Of a DNA stretch of 64,000 nucleotides, positions 56,705 through 64,000 are shown one piece after another. This DNA is from JADKAV01 sp963818505 (GTDB lineage Bacteria; Actinomycetota; Actinomycetes; S36-B12; UBA10799). The stretch's first letter is position 1. Every line of letters starts with the position of its first letter. The notes beneath the pieces were generated by a model that saw only the letters and a program-made list of their open reading frames with translations, searched no databases and had not been told where the DNA came from. The position numbers and the translations under genes are program-made. The stretch lies in NCBI GenBank assembly GCA_963818505.1, contig CAWFSJ010000005.1, forward strand, positions 930,001-994,000, read 5' to 3'.

Positions 56705-56806
56705 CGGGCGAGAGATAGTGAGGGTGCCCTAATAGGGCGCGTGGCCGATTTTTCCCCCCAATAATCGGCCGAAGGCCCCCGCATCCCCCCCTGCGGGGGC
56801 CTTCCC
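56705..56806 (+). ncRNA. 6C RNA (actinobacterial small RNA)
   Basis: Two consecutive hairpins carry runs of six or more C in their loops: GGCCGATT / AATCGGCC (56743-56750, 56763-56770; loop C6 at 56754-56759) and GAAGGCCCCCGCA / TGCGGGGGCCTTC (56771-56783, 56792-56804; loop C7). Upstream is a GGGTGCCCTAATAGGGC hairpin region. This is the defining structure of the 6C motif (B11 sRNA in mycobacteria), which regulates by C-rich loops pairing with G-rich mRNA leaders. The location between a HAD gene and ssd equals its site in M. tuberculosis. The exact 5' end is estimated. Confidence 0.9.
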
Positions 56807-56807
56807 T
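56771..56807 (+). terminator. Terminator stem of the 6C RNA
   Basis: The second 6C hairpin (13-bp perfect stem) is followed by CCTTTCC, a weak U tract, and probably ends the 6C transcript. Confidence 0.7.
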
Positions 56808-56891
56808 TTCCTGGGGATAACGCCAACTGGCTCATCCACAGATTGCCGCGCGCTGCGCACCCCGGCCCGGATTGCGGCAACGCTGGGCAGT

Positions 56892-57932
56892 GTGCTCGAC
56901 CTCCTGGTGCTCAGTGATCAACCTGAACTTGTCGACCATCTGTTGGCGCTGGCCTCGGCCGGCGGTGCAGGCGTGGAGGTGGCTCGAGACCCGCAGCAGG
57001 TCACCGGGGCCTGGACGCGCGCCCGTCTGGTCGTCCTGGGCCCGGACGTCCTGGACGCCGTGGCGGCATCTGGACTTCCGCACCGTGGTGACGTGGTGGT
57101 GTTCGGTGAGGTCGGTGAGCACCACTGGAGGCGGGCGTTCGAGGTGGGAGCCGACGCCGTCATCGCCTCGCCCGGGCCGGTCGGCTGGCTGACCGATCGG
57201 CTGCGGGGGTCGGTCAACGGTCAAGCCCCCGTGGCTGCGGGCAAAGTGATCGGAGTGCTCGGCGGGCGCGGTGGGGCGGGCGCATCCGTGTTCGCCGCGG
57301 CCTTGGCGGTTCGCGCTGCCAAGAGCGGGCGAGCACCGTTCCTGCTCGACCTTGACCCCTTGGGCTGCGGCATCGCAGTGATCCTCGGCCGCGACCGCGA
57401 GCAGGGACTCACCTGGGATCTCGTGCGCTCCGGTGAGGGTCGCATCCCCAGCCACTGGCTGGAGTCCGCCGTGGGTTTCGTCGACGGGATCCGGGTGCTC
57501 GGGTGGTCCGCAGCGGCTGGCGCGCACTTGCCCGAGGGTGTGGCCGGTGCTGTCGTGGATGCGGCCCGGTTGTGCGCGCCGGTCACCGTGCTCGATCTCG
57601 GCCGGGCCACCGCTGACTTCCAACGGGAGGCCTTGGCCAGGTGTGACCGGGTCCTTCTGCTGGTCCCCGCCGACGTCCGGTCCGTACACGCCACCAGGCG
57701 TCTGCTGGCGCGCCACGAGTTGTCGATGTGCGAGGTCGTGGTGCGCGGCCCGAACCCGGGCGGGCTGTCCAGCGCGGACATCGGGCAGGCGCTGGGTCTG
57801 CCGGTTCTCGCGGCGGTCGCTGCCGATCGGGGCCTTGATCAACGACTGGAACGCGGGGAGGCGCCAGGGGCTCGTGCCCGCACTCCGCTAGGTCGAGCCG
57901 GTGCGGGGATCCTGGCGGAGGTGCTCGGGTGA
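56892..57932 (+). CDS. ssd: Septum-site-determining/CpaE-like ATPase (Ssd)
   Basis: A 346-residue protein. A receiver-like N-terminal domain (about 1-110, LLVLSDQPELVDHLLALAS) precedes a MinD/ParA-type ATPase domain. Its Walker A is GGRGGAGAS at 124-132; the usual lysine of KGGxGKS is missing. That deviant loop is the hallmark of Ssd (Rv3660c), an actinobacterial CpaE relative that affects septation. It starts the Tad operon and overlaps tadA by four bases. Confidence 0.92.
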   Translation: MLDLLVLSDQPELVDHLLALASAGGAGVEVARDPQQVTGAWTRARLVVLGPDVLDAVAASGLPHRGDVVVFGEVGEHHWRRAFEVGADAVIASPGPVGWLTDRLRGSVNGQAPVAAGKVIGVLGGRGGAGASVFAAALAVRAAKSGRAPFLLDLDPLGCGIAVILGRDREQGLTWDLVRSGEGRIPSHWLESAVGFVDGIRVLGWSAAAGAHLPEGVAGAVVDAARLCAPVTVLDLGRATADFQREALARCDRVLLLVPADVRSVHATRRLLARHELSMCEVVVRGPNPGGLSSADIGQALGLPVLAAVAADRGLDQRLERGEAPGARARTPLGRAGAGILAEVLG

Positions 57933-59050
57933 GCGGACTCGTGGACCGGGTGCGCCGGCGCTTGGCCAACGAAGGATGGACCCCCACGGCCGTGTCGGTG
58001 ACCGAGGCACTGAAGGCAGAAGGGATGGTCCTGCCCGAGACCGCGATCGTGGAGGTCGTGGCGTCGCTGCGCACAGAGATCTCGGGGTTGGGCGTACTTG
58101 AGTCGTTGGTCCGCAACCCGGGGACGACTGATGTCCTGGTCAACGGTCACGAACAGGTCTGGACGGATGCTGGGCAGGGGCTGGAACTCACCGGGTTGCG
58201 CTTCTCCGACGAGGCGGCCGTGCGCAGGTTCGCCCAGCGCCTGGCGGGGGACGCTGGGCGCAGACTCGACGACAGCATGCCCTTCGTGGATGCGCGGCTA
58301 CCCAACGGGATCCGGCTACACGCGATCATCCCGCCGCTGAGTCCACAAGGCACCTGCCTGTCACTGCGGATTCCAAGGCGCCACGCCTTCACGATGGATG
58401 AACTCGTGGACACCGGCATGGTCAGTCGAAGCGCGCTGCCCCTGCTCCGCGAGATCGTCGACCGACGTGTGGCCTTCTTGATCTCCGGCGGCACGGGATC
58501 GGGTAAGACCACCCTTTTGAACTCGTTGCTCTCGGCCGTCGATGTCCACGAGCGGATCGTGGTCGTGGAGGATTCCGCCGAACTCCAGCCTGCCCACCCG
58601 CACGTCATCCGGCTCGAATCGCGCCCCGCCAACACCGAGGGATCGGGCGCCATCACCATGCGCGATCTGGTGCGCCAGGCATTGCGCATGCGCCCGGACC
58701 GAGTGGTCGTCGGCGAGGTCCGGGGCGGGGAGGTGGTCGATCTTCTTGCGGCGCTGAACACGGGACACGAGGGAGGCTGCGGGACTGTGCACGCGAACAG
58801 TGCCCAGGACGTCCCGGCCAGACTCGAGTCGCTCGCGCTGCCCGCGGGGCTCAACCGCAGCGGCTTGCACGCCCAGGTGGGTGCGGGTCTGCACGCCGTC
58901 ATTCACGTAGTACGAAGACAGCGGCGATTGGTCAGTGGCATCAGCGTCCTGCTGCGTGGCACCGACGGTTTGGTCACGTGCGTGCCTGCCGTGCACTTCC
59001 GTGATGACCGGGTTGAAGCGGGGCCCGCCCGCGACGAGTTGTTCGTGTGA
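57929..59050 (+). CDS. tadA: Tad pilus/secretion ATPase TadA (CpaF-like)
   Basis: A 373-residue secretion ATPase: N-terminal domain with SLRTEISGLGVLESLVRNPG, Walker A GGTGSGKTT (K193), Asp box VVVEDSAELQ, and Walker B/His box GEVRGGEVVDLLAALNTGH. It powers assembly of Flp-type fibres or secretion of pilin-like peptides. Start overlaps ssd; end overlaps tadB. Confidence 0.95.
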   Translation: MSGLVDRVRRRLANEGWTPTAVSVTEALKAEGMVLPETAIVEVVASLRTEISGLGVLESLVRNPGTTDVLVNGHEQVWTDAGQGLELTGLRFSDEAAVRRFAQRLAGDAGRRLDDSMPFVDARLPNGIRLHAIIPPLSPQGTCLSLRIPRRHAFTMDELVDTGMVSRSALPLLREIVDRRVAFLISGGTGSGKTTLLNSLLSAVDVHERIVVVEDSAELQPAHPHVIRLESRPANTEGSGAITMRDLVRQALRMRPDRVVVGEVRGGEVVDLLAALNTGHEGGCGTVHANSAQDVPARLESLALPAGLNRSGLHAQVGAGLHAVIHVVRRQRRLVSGISVLLRGTDGLVTCVPAVHFRDDRVEAGPARDELFV

Positions 59051-59694
59051 CGGCGCTTGTCCTGATCACCACCGGTGTGCTGCTGATGTTGCCCTTCGGT
59101 GCGCGGCACCGGGTGCTTACACGGTCCTTGCCCTCGCTTACGCATCTGCTCGCCAGACGGCGGCGCGCTCCCTCCCCGGTGCCCGAGGTCCTGGCTGCAC
59201 TTCGCGATGAACTGGCCGGTGGTTGCCCTCTGCGTGCAGCCTTTGAGCGGGCCGTTGCCGGGTGTTCGGACCCGGTTTGGTTGCGTGAACCGGTGGCGGT
59301 GTGCCGCATGGGTGGCGACGTTCCCGCTGCTCTGCGCGAGAGGGCCTCGGCAGATCCTCTGCTGCTTTCGCTGGCTGCGGTCTGGCAGGTCAGTGAGGGT
59401 TCCGGGGCGGCCATGGCTGCGGCGCTGGACCGTCTGGTGGCCTCGACCACCCAGGCCGATCGGCTGCGCGCTGAGATCGCCGCGCAACTGGCCGGACCCC
59501 GGGGCACCGTCCGGGTCCTCGCGGTGCTTCCGCTGGTGGGCGTGGGGATGGGCATGCTGATGGGCGCGGATCCCATCGGCTTCCTGCTCGGCGGACCGAT
59601 CGGTTGGGCATGCCTGGGTATCGCCGTGCTGCTCGACACCGCTGGCCTGCTGTGGATGCGACAGATGGTGACGTCGATCGAGTCGCAGCTGTGA
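59047..59694 (+). CDS. Tad membrane protein TadB-like (type II secretion F domain)
   Basis: A 215-residue protein with an N-terminal hydrophobic helix, a cytoplasmic T2SF helical domain (VLAALRDELAGGCPLRAAFE; ASADPLLLSLAAVWQVSEGS) and two C-terminal transmembrane segments. It is shorter than proteobacterial TadB, as usual in actinobacteria. Overlaps tadA and the tadC-like gene by four bases each. Confidence 0.9.
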   Translation: MTALVLITTGVLLMLPFGARHRVLTRSLPSLTHLLARRRRAPSPVPEVLAALRDELAGGCPLRAAFERAVAGCSDPVWLREPVAVCRMGGDVPAALRERASADPLLLSLAAVWQVSEGSGAAMAAALDRLVASTTQADRLRAEIAAQLAGPRGTVRVLAVLPLVGVGMGMLMGADPIGFLLGGPIGWACLGIAVLLDTAGLLWMRQMVTSIESQL

Positions 59695-60383
59695 GCGCGC
59701 TGCCGTTGTTCATGCTCGGCGCCGGGATGTTCCTGTTGCTGACACCGTTGAGCCGGCGGCGGCTGGCGTGGTCGTCCGACGCGGTCGTGGCGCGCGGCAG
59801 GTCCAGCGATGTCGCTGCCCTGGTGCTCGGAGCTGGCATCGCGGTGGTTGTGGGAGGTCTGGGCGGGGCCCTGGCCGGGGTTGTGTGTGCGGCCGGTGCT
59901 CGGTGGGCACTGCAACAGGTGGGCTCCGGCGACGGGGGCCGGGCCAAGCAGATCGCCAGGCAGGCACCCGACGCTGTCGACTGCCTGGCGGCCTGCCTTG
60001 CCGCGGGGGCGGAACTGTGGACGGCCATGGAGGTGGTCGCCGATGCCTTCGGTGAACCGATGAGGGCAGTGCTCCGGCGTGCTGTCACCCGACATTGGCT
60101 CGGTTCGGCCTACTCGGACACCTTGGCCGAGATGCTGGACGAGCCCTCGCTGGCTGCCGTGGGCCGGGTTCTGTTGCGCAGCGTCGAATCGGGGGCCGGC
60201 GCAGCTCGTGCACTGGCTGCTGGTGCCGATCAGATGAGAAGGGACCGAACGGCCGAGTTGGAACGTCGCGCGCGCGGACTGGGTGTCAAGGCCGTGGCCC
60301 CGCTGGGCTTGTGCTTTCTGCCTGCGTTCGTGGTGGTGGCGGTGGTGCCGATCGTCGGCTCGCTGCTGAAGGACCTCTTCTGA
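59691..60383 (+). CDS. Tad membrane protein TadC-like (type II secretion F domain)
   Basis: A 230-residue partner of TadB with two N-terminal hydrophobic segments, a T2SF domain (APDAVDCLAACLAAGAELWT; VLLRSVESGAGAARALAAGA) and a C-terminal transmembrane helix LGLCFLPAFVVVAVVPIVGS. GTG 59691 overlaps the tadB stop; longer frames to 59604 run into tadB. Confidence 0.9.
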   Translation: MSALPLFMLGAGMFLLLTPLSRRRLAWSSDAVVARGRSSDVAALVLGAGIAVVVGGLGGALAGVVCAAGARWALQQVGSGDGGRAKQIARQAPDAVDCLAACLAAGAELWTAMEVVADAFGEPMRAVLRRAVTRHWLGSAYSDTLAEMLDEPSLAAVGRVLLRSVESGAGAARALAAGADQMRRDRTAELERRARGLGVKAVAPLGLCFLPAFVVVAVVPIVGSLLKDLF

Positions 60384-60511
60384 ACTTCGGCTGTGGACAG
60401 TCGGCCGAACCGTCCACAGATCGTGGCCGGGGCCTTTCCGGTGTCGTACGGATTCGTCACTGTGAGAAGGCGCCTCACTCGAGGTGCAGCAACCCATCAA
60501 GGAGGTACTCA

Positions 60512-60688
60512 ATGGAGGCTGTCGTGTCACGCCTGATGTCTGAGGAAGGGATGTCCACCGCCGAGTACGCGGTTGGAACGGTTGCCGCCTGTGGTTTCGG
60601 CGGGATCCTGGTGAAGTTGCTCAGTTCCCCGGATGTGCAGCAACTTCTGGGGCAGGTCATCGAGAAGGCATTCTCGTTCGTCCTGTGA
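60512..60688 (+). CDS. DUF4244 Flp pilin-like peptide
   Basis: A 58-residue protein with a charged leader (MEAVVSRLMSEEG), a prepilin-type site at G14-M, then STAEYAVGTVAACGFGGILV, a hydrophobic helix. DUF4244 peptides replace Flp pilin in actinobacterial Tad loci. An AAGGAGG ribosome site lies six bases upstream of the ATG. No prepilin peptidase gene is in the window. The 128-bp gap before it shows only a GC-rich leader. Confidence 0.9.
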   Translation: MEAVVSRLMSEEGMSTAEYAVGTVAACGFGGILVKLLSSPDVQQLLGQVIEKAFSFVL

Positions 60689-61074
60689 GATCCGCGAACG
60701 TGCGCGGCGGTGGTGCGGGCGCTCCGCACCACCGCGCTCGCGCGCAGGACCGGGGGATGGTGACTGCGGAGTTCGCCGTCGGCCTGCTTGCTGTGGTGCC
60801 GTTGCTTCTCGGTCTGGTCACACTCACCGCGGTCGGGGCGCAGGCGGCACGGGGTCAGGAGGCCGCCAGGGTCGCGGCTCGGCTGCTGGCAAGGGGGGAG
60901 TCGCAGCCCATCGTGGTCGCGAAGGTTCAGGAGTCACTGCCGCAAGCTCGGATCTCGGTATGGACCGAGGCGGACATCGTGCACGTACAGGTTGAGCAAT
61001 CGGCCGGGGGAGTGGGGGTGCTTCCGCAGTTCACCATCACGGGCAAGGCTGCCACGCCGGTGGAACATGACTAG
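60685..61074 (+). CDS. TadE-like pseudopilin
   Basis: A 129-residue protein with a long basic leader (about 24 residues), DRG-MVTAEFAVGLLAVVPLLL as the TadE cleavage and transmembrane region, and a small extracellular domain. The leader RGGGAGAPHHRARAQ is unusually long. It overlaps DUF4244 by four bases and the next gene by eight. Confidence 0.88.
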   Translation: MRSANVRGGGAGAPHHRARAQDRGMVTAEFAVGLLAVVPLLLGLVTLTAVGAQAARGQEAARVAARLLARGESQPIVVAKVQESLPQARISVWTEADIVHVQVEQSAGGVGVLPQFTITGKAATPVEHD

Positions 61075-61390
61075 GCAGCGTGGCTCTGCGACGATCTTCC
61101 TGGTTTCCGTGCTGGGCCTGACGATGGCGATGGTGCTGCTGGGTGGCGCCGTACTGCGTGTACTGGCTGCCCGTGGCGTCGCGTCCACAGCGGCCGACCT
61201 CGCCGCCCTCGCGGCAGCTTCGGCTCAGGATTGCGCCGTCGCGCAGGCCGTCGCAGAGGAGAACCGGGCAGTGTTGCAGTCCTGCTCGGAGCAGGGCGCC
61301 GACTATTTGGTGACGGTCTCCGTGGACGTCCCCGGGTTGCCGGGCTCTGTTGGCCCGGTTTCGGCGATGGCGCGCGCCGGGCCCCCATGA
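61067..61390 (+). CDS. Rv3654c-like TadE/TadG family protein
   Basis: A 107-residue protein starting MTRQRGSATIFLVSVLGLTM, then a membrane helix and RGVASTAADLAALAAASAQD, the typical pattern of this actinobacterial family, with two cysteines (QDC, QSC) that may pair outside the cell. It ends the Tad operon. Confidence 0.9.
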   Translation: MTRQRGSATIFLVSVLGLTMAMVLLGGAVLRVLAARGVASTAADLAALAAASAQDCAVAQAVAEENRAVLQSCSEQGADYLVTVSVDVPGLPGSVGPVSAMARAGPP

Positions 61391-61456
61391 GCGGTCGCCG
61401 TGAGGTCTCGATGCGGATTGTCTGGCAGAGTTACCCGCAGGCATTCAGGAGGCGAG

Positions 61457-61795
61457 ATGGACCTGCAGGTCAGCACCGAGAAGATCGGCGCGGCATCGGT
61501 TGTCACGGTTGGGCACGGGGATGAACTGGATCTGCACACGGCACCGATCCTCACCGCGGAACTTGAGCGCGTCATCGAGTCCGGTGCGGATCTGGTCGTG
61601 GTCGACCTGAGTCCAGTCGACTTCATGGATTCGACCGGGTTGTCGGTGATGGTCGCTGCGGTTGCGGCCCTTCGGGAAACGGGTGGGGAGCTGCGCGTGG
61701 TCAGCGACTCCGACAAGATCACGAAGATCTTCAGGCTGACCGGCGTGGATCAGCACGTAGGCATCTTCGGGTCCGTGAAGGATGCGCTCGGCTGA
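61457..61795 (+). CDS. bldG: STAS-domain anti-sigma factor antagonist (BldG-like)
   Basis: A 112-residue STAS protein. The switch region DFMDSTGLSVMV contains the phosphorylatable S59 (T60 next to it). The C-terminal part ILKIFRLTG-like (DKITKIFRLTGVDQHVGIF) closely follows BldG. In Streptomyces BldG is a pleiotropic antagonist of several anti-sigma factors. AGGAGG upstream supports ATG 61457. The end overlaps the next gene (TGATG). Confidence 0.92.
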   Translation: MDLQVSTEKIGAASVVTVGHGDELDLHTAPILTAELERVIESGADLVVVDLSPVDFMDSTGLSVMVAAVAALRETGGELRVVSDSDKITKIFRLTGVDQHVGIFGSVKDALG

Positions 61796-62166
61796 TGGCC
61801 ACCTGCCGCTTGTCGATCCCCGCTCGACCTGACCAGGTCAGGATCGCGAGGCTGGTCGCGGTCTCAGCGGCGCGACAGGCCGGCTTTGACGAGGATGACG
61901 TCTATTACGTGCGCCAGGCTGTGGGCGAGGCGGTGGGAATGGCCGTCAAACGCCACGTTCGGGCCAGCCGCGTTGAACCGGTGGATCTGGTGATCATCGA
62001 CGAGCGCACAGACCTGAAGGTTGAGGTTGTGGACCGGGTCGGTGCGGGCTCCGACGACCCCGACACAGCGATGGCCATGGCTTTGATCCAGGGAATGACA
62101 GCCCGTGTGGATGTGCTCGAAACCGCCGACGGCGCGCACACGGTCCGTATGTCCTGGGTGGTTTAG
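61795..62166 (+). CDS. Anti-sigma factor / HATPase domain protein (RsbW-like)
   Basis: A 123-residue GHKL-type protein: IPARPDQVRIARLVAVSAAR, the N-box DVYYVRQAVGEAVGMAVKRH and a C-terminal MALIQGMTARVDVLET. The N-box lacks the usual second Asn (E-x3-N reads E-AVGM), as in divergent partners of BldG. Its likely partner is the preceding STAS protein. Coupled start (TGATG). Confidence 0.88.
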   Translation: MATCRLSIPARPDQVRIARLVAVSAARQAGFDEDDVYYVRQAVGEAVGMAVKRHVRASRVEPVDLVIIDERTDLKVEVVDRVGAGSDDPDTAMAMALIQGMTARVDVLETADGAHTVRMSWVV

Positions 62167-62310
62167 CCAGACGCTGGGACCTGTAAGGGGGACGTAAGTT
62201 ACCCACAGGTAGACTCGCGCCCAACGGTCGGTCCTGGGAGGGGTCGGCGCCATCCATGACCCGGGGGGGCCTATGCCCGCCGGTCTGAATGAACCTAGGG
62301 AGTAACACAC

Positions 62311-64000
62311 ATGTCTGCAGGCACTGCCGCGAGCGTAGTGACCTTGACGGGCGGTAGTTACACCACGGTCATCGTCGTAGCGCTCATCGCGCTGCTGGCG
62401 CTGGTCGTGGCGGGACTACTCGTTCGCGAGGTACTCGCCGCCAGCGAGGGCACCGAAAACATGCAGAGCATCGCCGAGGCGGTCCAGGAGGGGGCGGCTG
62501 CATATCTGAGCCGACAGTTCCGCACGCTCAGCGTCTTCGCCGTCATCGTCTTCTTCGTGCTGTTCCTGCTGCCGGCTGAGACAACAAACGAGAAGATCGG
62601 TCGATCCATCTTCTTCCTCGTCGGCGCGGTCTTCTCAGCGGTGACCGGCTACGTGGGAATGTGGCTGGCTGTGCGCGCCAACGTCCGCGTTGCTGCCGCA
62701 GCCCGCGAGGGCAAGGGTGGCGAGACCAAGGCCATGCGTATCGCCTTCCGCACCGGCGGTGTGGCGGGCATGTTCACCGTCGGCCTGGGCTTGCTGGGCG
62801 CGGCGATCGTGGTGCTGGTCTACAAGGGCGAGGCACCCAAGGTCCTTGAGGGCTTCGGCTTCGGAGCGGCTCTGCTTGCCATGTTCATGCGTGTTGGCGG
62901 CGGTATCTTCACCAAGGCCGCTGACGTCGGCGCCGACCTGGTCGGCAAGGTCGAGCAGGGCATCCCCGAGGACGACCCCCGTAACGCAGCGACGATCGCA
63001 GACAACGTCGGCGACAACGTGGGTGACTGTGCCGGTATGGCCGCGGACCTGTTCGAGTCCTACGCCGTGACCCTGGTTGCGGCCCTGATCCTGGGGCAGG
63101 CCGCACTCGGCAGCCTCGGGCTGGTCATCCCGCTGGTCGTTCCCGCCATCGGCGTCATCACCGCGATCATCGGTATCTTCGCGGTCTCCCCGCGTCCCAA
63201 CGACCGCTCCGGCATGAGCGCCATCAACCGCGGCTTCTTCATCTCCGCGATCATCTCGGCCATCCTGGTCGCGATCGCGGCGTTCATCTGGCTGCCGGAC
63301 CGTCTGGTCAAGTTGACCGACTTCGAGCTTGTCCAGAGCCGCCTCAACCTCGACATCACCACCCTCGAGGTCATCAACCCGCGCTTCCTGGTGATCGCGG
63401 CGGTCCTCATCGGAATCATCCTGGCCGCTGCCATCCAGCAGTTGACCGGTTACTTCACCGAGACCAACCGCAAGCCGGTCGACGACGTCGCGCGCACCTC
63501 GCTGACCGGACCGGCGACTGTCATCCTGTCCGGCATCTCGCTGGGCCTCGAGTCCGCGGTCTACTCGGCACTGCTGATCGGTGCTGCTGTGTACGGTGCT
63601 TTCCTGCTCGGCTCCGGGTCGATCACGCTGAGCCTGTTCGCTGTGGCCATGGCCGGTACCGGTCTTCTGACCACCGTCGGCGTCATCGTCGCGATGGACA
63701 CCTTCGGGCCGGTCTCGGACAACGCCCAGGGCATCGCGGAGATGTCCGGCGACGTCGAGGGCGAGGGCGCGCAGGTGCTCACGAGCCTCGACGCGGTGGG
63801 CAACACCACCAAGGCCATCACCAAGGGCATCGCCATCGCCACCGCGGTCCTCGCGGCCACGGCGCTGTTCGGGTCGTTCCGCGACGCCGTTGTGCAGGCG
63901 ACCGCCGACGCCGGCGATGCGCTGGCGGGTCTGGGTGTTCTCGACGCTTCGCAGTACTTGGGCATCCTGGACATCTCCAACCCGCGCAACCTGGTCGGAC
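62311..64000 (+). CDS. hppA: K+-insensitive H+-translocating pyrophosphatase (partial, C-terminus beyond window)
   Basis: The first 563 residues of a membrane pyrophosphatase. After an N-terminal transmembrane helix come RIAFRTGGVAGMFTVGLGL, the catalytic DVGADLVGKVEQGIPEDD (pyrophosphate/Mg binding) and DNVGDNVGDCAGMAADLF. In GNTTKAITKG, Lys501 replaces the Ala of K+-dependent enzymes, placing it in the K+-independent H+-pump class. It converts cytoplasmic PPi hydrolysis into a proton gradient. ATG 62311 begins MSAGTAASVVTL; the ribosome site is weak. The 144-bp gap upstream shows nothing else. Confidence 0.96.
   Translation, partial: MSAGTAASVVTLTGGSYTTVIVVALIALLALVVAGLLVREVLAASEGTENMQSIAEAVQEGAAAYLSRQFRTLSVFAVIVFFVLFLLPAETTNEKIGRSIFFLVGAVFSAVTGYVGMWLAVRANVRVAAAAREGKGGETKAMRIAFRTGGVAGMFTVGLGLLGAAIVVLVYKGEAPKVLEGFGFGAALLAMFMRVGGGIFTKAADVGADLVGKVEQGIPEDDPRNAATIADNVGDNVGDCAGMAADLFESYAVTLVAALILGQAALGSLGLVIPLVVPAIGVITAIIGIFAVSPRPNDRSGMSAINRGFFISAIISAILVAIAAFIWLPDRLVKLTDFELVQSRLNLDITTLEVINPRFLVIAAVLIGIILAAAIQQLTGYFTETNRKPVDDVARTSLTGPATVILSGISLGLESAVYSALLIGAAVYGAFLLGSGSITLSLFAVAMAGTGLLTTVGVIVAMDTFGPVSDNAQGIAEMSGDVEGEGAQVLTSLDAVGNTTKAITKGIAIATAVLAATALFGSFRDAVVQATADAGDALAGLGVLDASQYLGILDISNPRNLVG

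Noticed and set aside
58974..60530. Long minus-strand open frame antisense to tadA-tadC
   Set aside because: It is antisense to coupled, clearly recognisable Tad genes, and its Arg/Ser/Pro-rich translation is typical of a high-GC shadow frame.

Overview
The window is a high-GC chromosomal segment from an actinomycete-type bacterium (Actinomycetota). The evidence is a WhiB protein of the WblA/WhiB4 type, a BldG-like STAS switch, a 6C RNA, an RsiG-like c-di-GMP-responsive anti-sigma factor, a minimal actinobacterial Tad locus, a DUF222/HNH protein, many GTG starts with 4-base ATGA or GTGA overlaps, and several genes that look leaderless (a TAnnnT -10 box 6-8 nt before the start codon). Gene order from about 32.4 to 50.1 kb matches, with insertions, the Mycobacterium tuberculosis Rv3667-Rv3682 block (acs, ephE, marP, nth, crp, RidA, two ArsA ATPases, whiB4, ponA2). 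The bldG, kinase-like, hppA order near the right end is Streptomyces-like. I cannot name the genus.

Layout. 0-2.4 kb: the end of a nitrate reductase operon (narH tail, narJ, narI) with a YwiC-like membrane protein. 2.6-5.5 kb: a small membrane protein, a two-RCK potassium channel and a MOSC protein. 5.5-9.9 kb: methyltransferase, DUF2249, an iron-sulfur-type HTH regulator, LURP-one protein and a YdeP molybdoenzyme. 10-18 kb: SRPBCC, DUF222/HNH, asd, a large unknown membrane protein, AlkD, HIT and an LAL-type regulator. 18-28.7 kb: an envelope or stress island with AI-2E, an anaerobic sulfatase maturase carrying a SEC-C tail, PAP2, a frameshifted DUF2252, DUF7144, DUF6325, SHOCT, a frameshifted DUF2127, an ABM protein, and a DUF1269-arylsulfatase fusion. 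28.7-29.2 kb: tRNA-Pro with its terminator region tandemly triplicated.

29.2-52.4 kb: the conserved actinobacterial core block described above, with repeat elements inserted in some intergenic gaps. 52.4-55.8 kb: an intergenic region rich in repeats (a hairpin element, two identical palindromic elements and a 27-29 bp minisatellite), immediately upstream of a two-gene operon that I assign to 10-methyl branched fatty acid (tuberculostearate-type) synthesis. 55.8-61.4 kb: HAD hydrolase, 6C RNA, then ssd/tadA/tadB/tadC, a DUF4244 pilin-like peptide and two TadE-like proteins. 61.4-64 kb: BldG-like antagonist, its kinase-like partner, and a K+-insensitive proton-pumping pyrophosphatase running off the end.

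The most unusual content is non-coding. There is a five-copy family of 68-bp nested palindromes placed downstream of genes, a pair of 51-bp hairpin repeats of which one supplies the ywiC stop codon, a minisatellite next to the fatty-acid operon, and the triplicated tRNA terminator. Two single-base frameshifts lie 2 kb apart in the envelope island.
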